DNA from: Streptomyces aureocirculatus
Lineage (GTDB): Bacteria; Actinomycetota; Actinomycetes; Streptomycetales; Streptomycetaceae
Direction: 5' to 3'
Assembly: GCF_000720475.1 (NCBI RefSeq)
Contig: NZ_JOAP01000028.1
Coordinates: 62,001 to 126,000 of the forward strand
Length of the DNA: 64,000 nt
Below, piece after piece: positions 59,814 to 64,000 of the stretch. The notes under the pieces are model-generated. The model searched no databases. It saw nothing but the letters and a program-made list of their open reading frames with translations, and had not been told where the DNA came from. Numbering within the stretch: position 1 is the stretch's first letter; every line of letters begins with the position of its first letter. Position numbers and translations under genes: made by a program.

Positions 59814-59923
59814 GAGGGCTCCTGGGGGTGGGGTGTTGCGCACGTTCGACTACTTTCTTCGCAGGTTAGGGGCGGGGCGGGGGAGCGGGCATGCTCCACG
59901 GGGGAGATGTTGGGGAAAGACGT

Positions 59924-59938
59924 TGTCCGCGGTGGACA
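59924..59938. promoter_or_regulatory. palindrome in the gabT promoter region
   Basis: TGTCC (59924-59928) and GGACA (59934-59938) are inverted around GCGGT, between the gabT start and the divergent ATPase gene. It could be an operator for the PucR-type regulator encoded at 62540. TAGATT at 59995-60000 may be the -10 of the rightward gene. Confidence 0.35.
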
Positions 59939-60073
59939 TAGCGCCCCTTTGGCGTGATCGGCGCGGGTCCGGCCCCCGGGCGGCGCCCGGGCACTAGATT
60001 GAGCCGCGAACCAGCGAACCCGGTGAAACCCAGTAAGCACGGTCAAGACAGGGCAGGTCAGGGGGCAAGGGCC

Positions 60074-62218
60074 ATGACTTCCGACGGCACGTACGACGCT
60101 CGCGGTACGCACGCCACGCCGGTGCCACGGCCGGCGTCGCCGCGCGGCGACGCCGCAGGGGGCGCGCGGCCGGTGCCCCTGCCGCCGCGTCCGGCCCGCG
60201 CGCCGGGCGCCGCGCCCGGCACCGACGGTGAGGCGTTCCTCGCCTGGCTGCGCACCCCCCGCCCGAAGGCCGCGCCCGGCGTCTGGCGGTTCGGGCACGT
60301 GCCGCGGCCCGAGCAGGAGCCGGATGTCGTGCCGACCCGGCAGCTTCTGAGCGGTGCCGTGATCGCCTTCCTGGTCGGCTGGCTCCTGTGGTCGCTCCTG
60401 TGGAACGGCTACCTCGGCGGCTGGTGGGTGGTACCGCTCGAACTGTTCCTGCCCGACGCGTGGATCTACACCGGCGACAGCGTCGGCAACGCCGTCGTCT
60501 GGAACACGTACTACACGGCCATCGCCCTCGGCATCATGGTCACCGTGGGCCGACTCGGCCGCTGGGGCGAGGTGTGGCGCCGCTTCGTCGCCCCCCGCGT
60601 CAAGCGCCCCGCACCGGCCGCGCCGCCGCCCCAGCCGGAGGAGGACCCCGCGCAGTGGCCCAAGCTGCGCGCCGCGGGGGCCGGGCCCGCCGCGGACCGC
60701 CTGGCCGCCGACGCCCGCGCAGGCCTCATGCGGGACATCGACGTCGCCCGTATCGCCCGCGCCTGGCGCTCCGTGCGCTCCGGCAACAGCCCGCTCGGGG
60801 CGTTCACCGAAGCCGTCGTCCGCGACGGCGCCACCGCCTGCCCACACCCCTCCGGCGCCAGGGACCTGCCCGCGCGGGCCGCCCGCCACGACCTCGCCAC
60901 CGCGCAGGTCAGGATCGGCACCACCGTCGACGACCCGCGCAACCCGTACGCCTACCGCGGCACCGGCCTCGCCCTCGGCCCCGACCTCATCGGCACCTCC
61001 CTGCTCGCCGTCGGCCCCGCGGGCTCCGGCAAGACCGGCACCGTGGTGTGGCCGCTCGCCGAGTCGCTGTGCCTGCAAGCGCTCGCAGGGCGGGCCGCGG
61101 TCGTCGTGGTGGGGGCCGCGGGCGCGGGGCTCGGCCCCGGCGACGACTACGACGTGGTGGTACGGGTCGGCCACCCGGACTCCGTGTACGACCTCGACCT
61201 CTACGGCGGCACCTCCGACCCCGACGAGGCCGCTGGCGTGCTCGCGGAAGCCCTCGTCGGCGACCTCGTCGACCCGCACATCGGAGGCGACCACCGCCGC
61301 TCGACGACCGTGCTCGCCCAGCTCCTCGGCCCCTTCCACGCCGTCCACGGCCGCTTCCCCGCCGTACCGGAGCTGCGCGCCCTGCTCGACGGCGCGCCGG
61401 GCCCGCTCGGCGCCCTGCGCACCGCCCTGCAACAGGCGGGGCAGGAGGTCATGCTGCGGGAACTCGACGCCCGCGAACGCCAATTGGGCCACCCCGGTGA
61501 CCCGGGGGCGGCCCTGGCCGACCGTATCGCGCTGCTCGACCGCCCCGCGTTCGCCGCGTTCTTCGACACCTCGGGCCGGTCCACGCCCTTCTCGCTGCGG
61601 GCCCTCGACCACCCCGTACGGGTCCGCATCGACCTGCCCGAACGCGGGCACGCGGACGCGTCGCGCATCCTCGCGCGCCTCGTGCTCGCCCAGTTCACCG
61701 CGTCGGCCGCCGTCCGCGACGACCGCTCGCTCTTCGCCTGCCTCGTCCTCGACGACGCCACCGGCACGGTCACCCCGGAGGCGGTGCGGCGCATCCAGCG
61801 GCTGCGGTCCGCGAACGCGGGCGTCGTCATGACCCTGCGGACCCTCGACGACGCCCCGCGGCCCCTGCGCACCCCGCTGCTCGGCGCGGTCGGCTGCCGC
61901 ATGGCCCTGTCCGGGCTCACGCCGTGGGACGGCCAGGACTTCGCGGAGGTCTGGGGCAAGGAGTGGACCGAGGCACGGGACGTCACCGACCGCCAGATCA
62001 TCGCCGAGACCCCGGCGGGCAAGGCCGTGCACGTGCTGCGCCGCGTCATCACCGGGCACGCGCCCACCGCCCGCGCGGTGACCGTCCGCCAGGTCGAGCG
62101 GGAGCGCTGGTCCGCCTCGGAACTGGCCCACGCGGTACCGCCCGGGCACGCGGTGCTCTCCCTGACGGACGTGCGGGGGGAGCACGCGCCGCCGCTGCTC
62201 GTGGATCTGCGGGGGTGA
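60074..62218 (+). CDS. orphan membrane-anchored TraG/VirD4- or FtsK-like P-loop ATPase
   Basis: This 714-residue protein has a Pro/Ala-rich cytoplasmic N-terminus, hydrophobic segments at about 90-115 and 147-165, and a C-terminal P-loop domain with Walker A GPAGSGKT at 314-321 and Walker B ACLVLDDATG near 555. Walker B has Asp-Asp instead of the usual Asp-Glu. The layout matches type IV coupling proteins and conjugative DNA pumps, but no relaxase, integrase or type IV components are nearby. The start is ATG 60074 with AAGGG upstream. I recall a related ATP/GTP-binding protein gene beside gabT in other Streptomyces; its function is unknown. Confidence 0.8.
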   Translation: MTSDGTYDARGTHATPVPRPASPRGDAAGGARPVPLPPRPARAPGAAPGTDGEAFLAWLRTPRPKAAPGVWRFGHVPRPEQEPDVVPTRQLLSGAVIAFLVGWLLWSLLWNGYLGGWWVVPLELFLPDAWIYTGDSVGNAVVWNTYYTAIALGIMVTVGRLGRWGEVWRRFVAPRVKRPAPAAPPPQPEEDPAQWPKLRAAGAGPAADRLAADARAGLMRDIDVARIARAWRSVRSGNSPLGAFTEAVVRDGATACPHPSGARDLPARAARHDLATAQVRIGTTVDDPRNPYAYRGTGLALGPDLIGTSLLAVGPAGSGKTGTVVWPLAESLCLQALAGRAAVVVVGAAGAGLGPGDDYDVVVRVGHPDSVYDLDLYGGTSDPDEAAGVLAEALVGDLVDPHIGGDHRRSTTVLAQLLGPFHAVHGRFPAVPELRALLDGAPGPLGALRTALQQAGQEVMLRELDARERQLGHPGDPGAALADRIALLDRPAFAAFFDTSGRSTPFSLRALDHPVRVRIDLPERGHADASRILARLVLAQFTASAAVRDDRSLFACLVLDDATGTVTPEAVRRIQRLRSANAGVVMTLRTLDDAPRPLRTPLLGAVGCRMALSGLTPWDGQDFAEVWGKEWTEARDVTDRQIIAETPAGKAVHVLRRVITGHAPTARAVTVRQVERERWSASELAHAVPPGHAVLSLTDVRGEHAPPLLVDLRG

Positions 62219-62539
62219 AGGCAGGGGCGCCCCTGGGGCGCGTGCGCCGCACTCGCGATGCGCCCGCGCGTTGGCGGCGTGGGGAAAAGGCTGCCGTACG
62301 TACCCCTCAAGCCGCCCGAGGCGACCGTACGGTGAGGCAGAATCGACCGTAGCCGTCATACGTGGCGGCCAAAAGATCAACAAGCGGGCGCCCGCCGGTC
62401 GCAACGGGGCCTTCGAACGCCCGCCGGCCACGACCGCAGCACCCGCAGCCCACCCCGCGGCCCACCCCCGCACCCGCCCAGGCTCCCGCCCGAGGTCCCC
62501 CAGCCGACCGGCCCCGCCGCCGTACGCCCTGAAGGTCCC
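62219..62539. other. 321-bp gap upstream of the PucR-type gene
   Basis: It contains the GC-rich inverted repeat GGGGCGCCCCTGGGGCGC at about 62225-62242, and CCGTACG/CGTACGG arms (62293-62299 and 62326-62332). I see no gene. The last approximately 150 bases are Pro/Ala-codon-like but lack a start. Confidence 0.45.
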
Positions 62540-64000
62540 ATGCCCCCCACGCTCGCCTCGCTCGTCCACCACTCCGCGCTCAAACTGACCGTGCGCGCGG
62601 GCGAGGACCGCCTGGACGTCCCCGTGCGCTGGGCGCACGTCAGCGAGCTCGCCGACCCCGTGCCGTACATGGAGGGCGGCGAACTGCTCCTGATCACCGC
62701 GCTCAAGCTGGACGCGGAGGACCCGGAGACCATGACGCGCTATGTGAAACGGCTCGTGGGCGCGGGCGTCGTGGGGCTCGGCTTCGCGGTCGGTGTGAAC
62801 TACCCGGACATCCCCGACGCGCTCGTCGAGGCCGCGGCGGCGGAGGGCCTTCCGCTCATCGAGGTGCCGCGGCGCACCCCCTTCCTCGCCATCAGCAAGG
62901 CTGTGTCCGCGGCCATCGCCGCCGACCAGTACCGCGCGGTGACGGCGGGCTTCGCCGCCCAGCGCGAGCTGACCAAGCAGGCGCTCGGCGACGGCGCCCA
63001 GGGTCTGCTCGGCGCGCTCGCCGCGCAGATCGACGGCTGGGCCGCCCTGTACGACGCCTCCGGAGCCGTCGTCGCCACCGCGCCCGAGTGGGCCACCCGC
63101 CGCGCCGCCCGGCTCACCCCCGACGTCGAGCGCCTGCGCGAGCGCCCCGCCCCGGCCAGCCTCGTCGTCGCCGGGGCCGACGACCGGGTCGAACTGCACA
63201 GCCTCGGCACCGGCCGCAGGCCACGCGCCGCCCTCGCCGTCGGCACCGCATCGACCCTCGGCACCGCCGAGCGGTACGCGGTGCACTCCGCGATCGCCCT
63301 GCTCACCCTCACCACCGAGCGGTCCCGCTCGCTCCAGGCCGCGGAGGCCAGGATCGGGGCCGCGGTCCTTCGCATGCTCCTCGCCGGGGAACCCGACCAC
63401 GCGCGTGCCGTCGCCGGTGATCTGTACGGCGGACTGCTCGACGCCCCCTTCCGGCTGGTCGTCGCGGAGGCCGCCGGAACACAGGAAGCGGCGGGGGCGG
63501 ACGGGGGCGGCTGGTCCGCCGGGCTCGTCGACGCCGTCGAGGCGGCCGCGGCGCGGTTCGGCGAGGCGCTGCTCGTGGTGCCGTACGGCGACCGGCTCGT
63601 GCTTCTCGTCGCGGACGGCGGGGCGGCGCAGGTGGCCGCCGTGGAGTACGCGGCGACGATCGACGCGGAGCGGGCCGAGGGGCGGGAGCCCACGGAGGAG
63701 CCCGCGCCGGTCATGGGGCTCTCCGCCCCCGCCGGGCCCATCGCCGCCGCCTCCGCCTACAAGCAGGCCGAGCAGGCGCTGTCCGTGGCGCGGCGGCGCG
63801 GGCGGTGCCTCGTGGAGCACGAGGAGCTGGCCGCCGGGTCGGTGCTTCCGCTGCTCGCGGACGATGCGGTGCGGGCGTTCGCCGACGGGTTGCTGCGGGC
63901 CCTGCGGGAGCACGACGCCACCGGGCGCGGTGACCTCGTCGCCTCGCTGCGGGCCTGGCTGTCGCGGCACGGGCAGTGGGACGCCGCTGCCGCGGACCTG
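62540..64000 (+). CDS. PucR-family transcriptional regulator (3' end outside window)
   Basis: The frame is open from ATG 62540 to the window end (487 residues). The N-terminus is a purine-catabolism-type PucR ligand domain (LASLVHHSALKLTVRAGEDR, AHVSELADPVPYMEGGELLL), followed by a GGDEF-like linking domain and the start of the C-terminal helix-turn-helix (RAWLSRHGQWDAAAADL). It lies two genes from the divergent gabT, so control of GABA or polyamine genes is plausible but inferred. Confidence 0.88.
   Translation, partial: MPPTLASLVHHSALKLTVRAGEDRLDVPVRWAHVSELADPVPYMEGGELLLITALKLDAEDPETMTRYVKRLVGAGVVGLGFAVGVNYPDIPDALVEAAAAEGLPLIEVPRRTPFLAISKAVSAAIAADQYRAVTAGFAAQRELTKQALGDGAQGLLGALAAQIDGWAALYDASGAVVATAPEWATRRAARLTPDVERLRERPAPASLVVAGADDRVELHSLGTGRRPRAALAVGTASTLGTAERYAVHSAIALLTLTTERSRSLQAAEARIGAAVLRMLLAGEPDHARAVAGDLYGGLLDAPFRLVVAEAAGTQEAAGADGGGWSAGLVDAVEAAAARFGEALLVVPYGDRLVLLVADGGAAQVAAVEYAATIDAERAEGREPTEEPAPVMGLSAPAGPIAAASAYKQAEQALSVARRRGRCLVEHEELAAGSVLPLLADDAVRAFADGLLRALREHDATGRGDLVASLRAWLSRHGQWDAAAADL

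Noticed and set aside
60074..62218. Integrated conjugative element around the TraG-like ATPase
   Set aside because: No integrase, relaxase, replication gene, tRNA target or direct terminal repeats were seen in the window; the neighbours are core metabolic genes.
59810..63970. A 1,386-codon open frame on the minus strand
   Set aside because: It is antisense to the ATPase and PucR genes, whose motifs are certain. It is a composition artefact.

Overview
This window is high-GC actinobacterial chromosome, almost certainly Streptomyces. The evidence is the very strong GC bias of third codon positions, frequent GTG starts, the sporulation sigma factor WhiG, four tandem type I signal peptidase genes, and a gene order (rpsP to rplS, four signal peptidases, yraN-yifB-dprA, whiG, rpsB-tsf-pyrH-frr-cdsA-rlmN, then polyamine genes and gabT) that I recall from Streptomyces core chromosomes. 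No rRNA, tRNA, CRISPR array, insertion sequence or integrase was found.

Layout. 1-4,006: the 3' part of an ftsH-type protease gene, a divergent methyltransferase and a SprT-like zinc protein. 4,262-7,052: a translation block of rpsP, a KH RNA-binding protein gene, rimM, trmD and rplS. 7,122-10,721: four consecutive signal peptidase I genes. 10,711-15,164: Nudix, DUF2469, yraN, yifB and dprA, with several start/stop overlaps. 15,467-17,897: whiG, a TetR regulator and a degenerate M23 protein. 18,165-24,172: rpsB, tsf, pyrH, frr, cdsA and rlmN. 24,222-28,352: a TPP riboswitch in front of a three-gene thiamine-type ABC importer. 28,433-33,222: a mycothiol-dependent-enzyme-fold protein, a LOG-like protein, a VOC protein and an unusual ABC pair.

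33,486-64,000 is mainly polyamine and GABA catabolism with interleaved genes. A class III aminotransferase, an Lrp/AsnC regulator, two aldehyde dehydrogenases, two polyamine-binding lipoproteins, the PotABC importer, a PuuB-like FAD oxidase and GabT together can import putrescine-type amines and convert them through aminobutyraldehyde or gamma-glutamyl intermediates to GABA and succinic semialdehyde. A PucR-family regulator starts near gabT and runs off the end. Between these lie a 987-residue RING-finger/TerD-like protein, a TetR/SDR pair with clear operators, a penicillin-binding-type serine hydrolase, a glycerophosphodiesterase, an adenosine-deaminase-family enzyme (possibly the menaquinone aminodeoxyfutalosine deaminase), a NADAR protein, a GH18 chitinase with a DasR-like site, a PAP2 phosphatase and an orphan TraG/VirD4-like ATPase.

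The 37-46 kb stretch is unusually rich in short tandem repeats lying between genes (34, 21, 24, 15, 19 and about 72 bp units). The most interesting items are the RING/TerD-like protein, the orphan TraG-like ATPase, the ABC ATPase with a degraded signature motif, and several long perfect inverted repeats in or near core translation genes.
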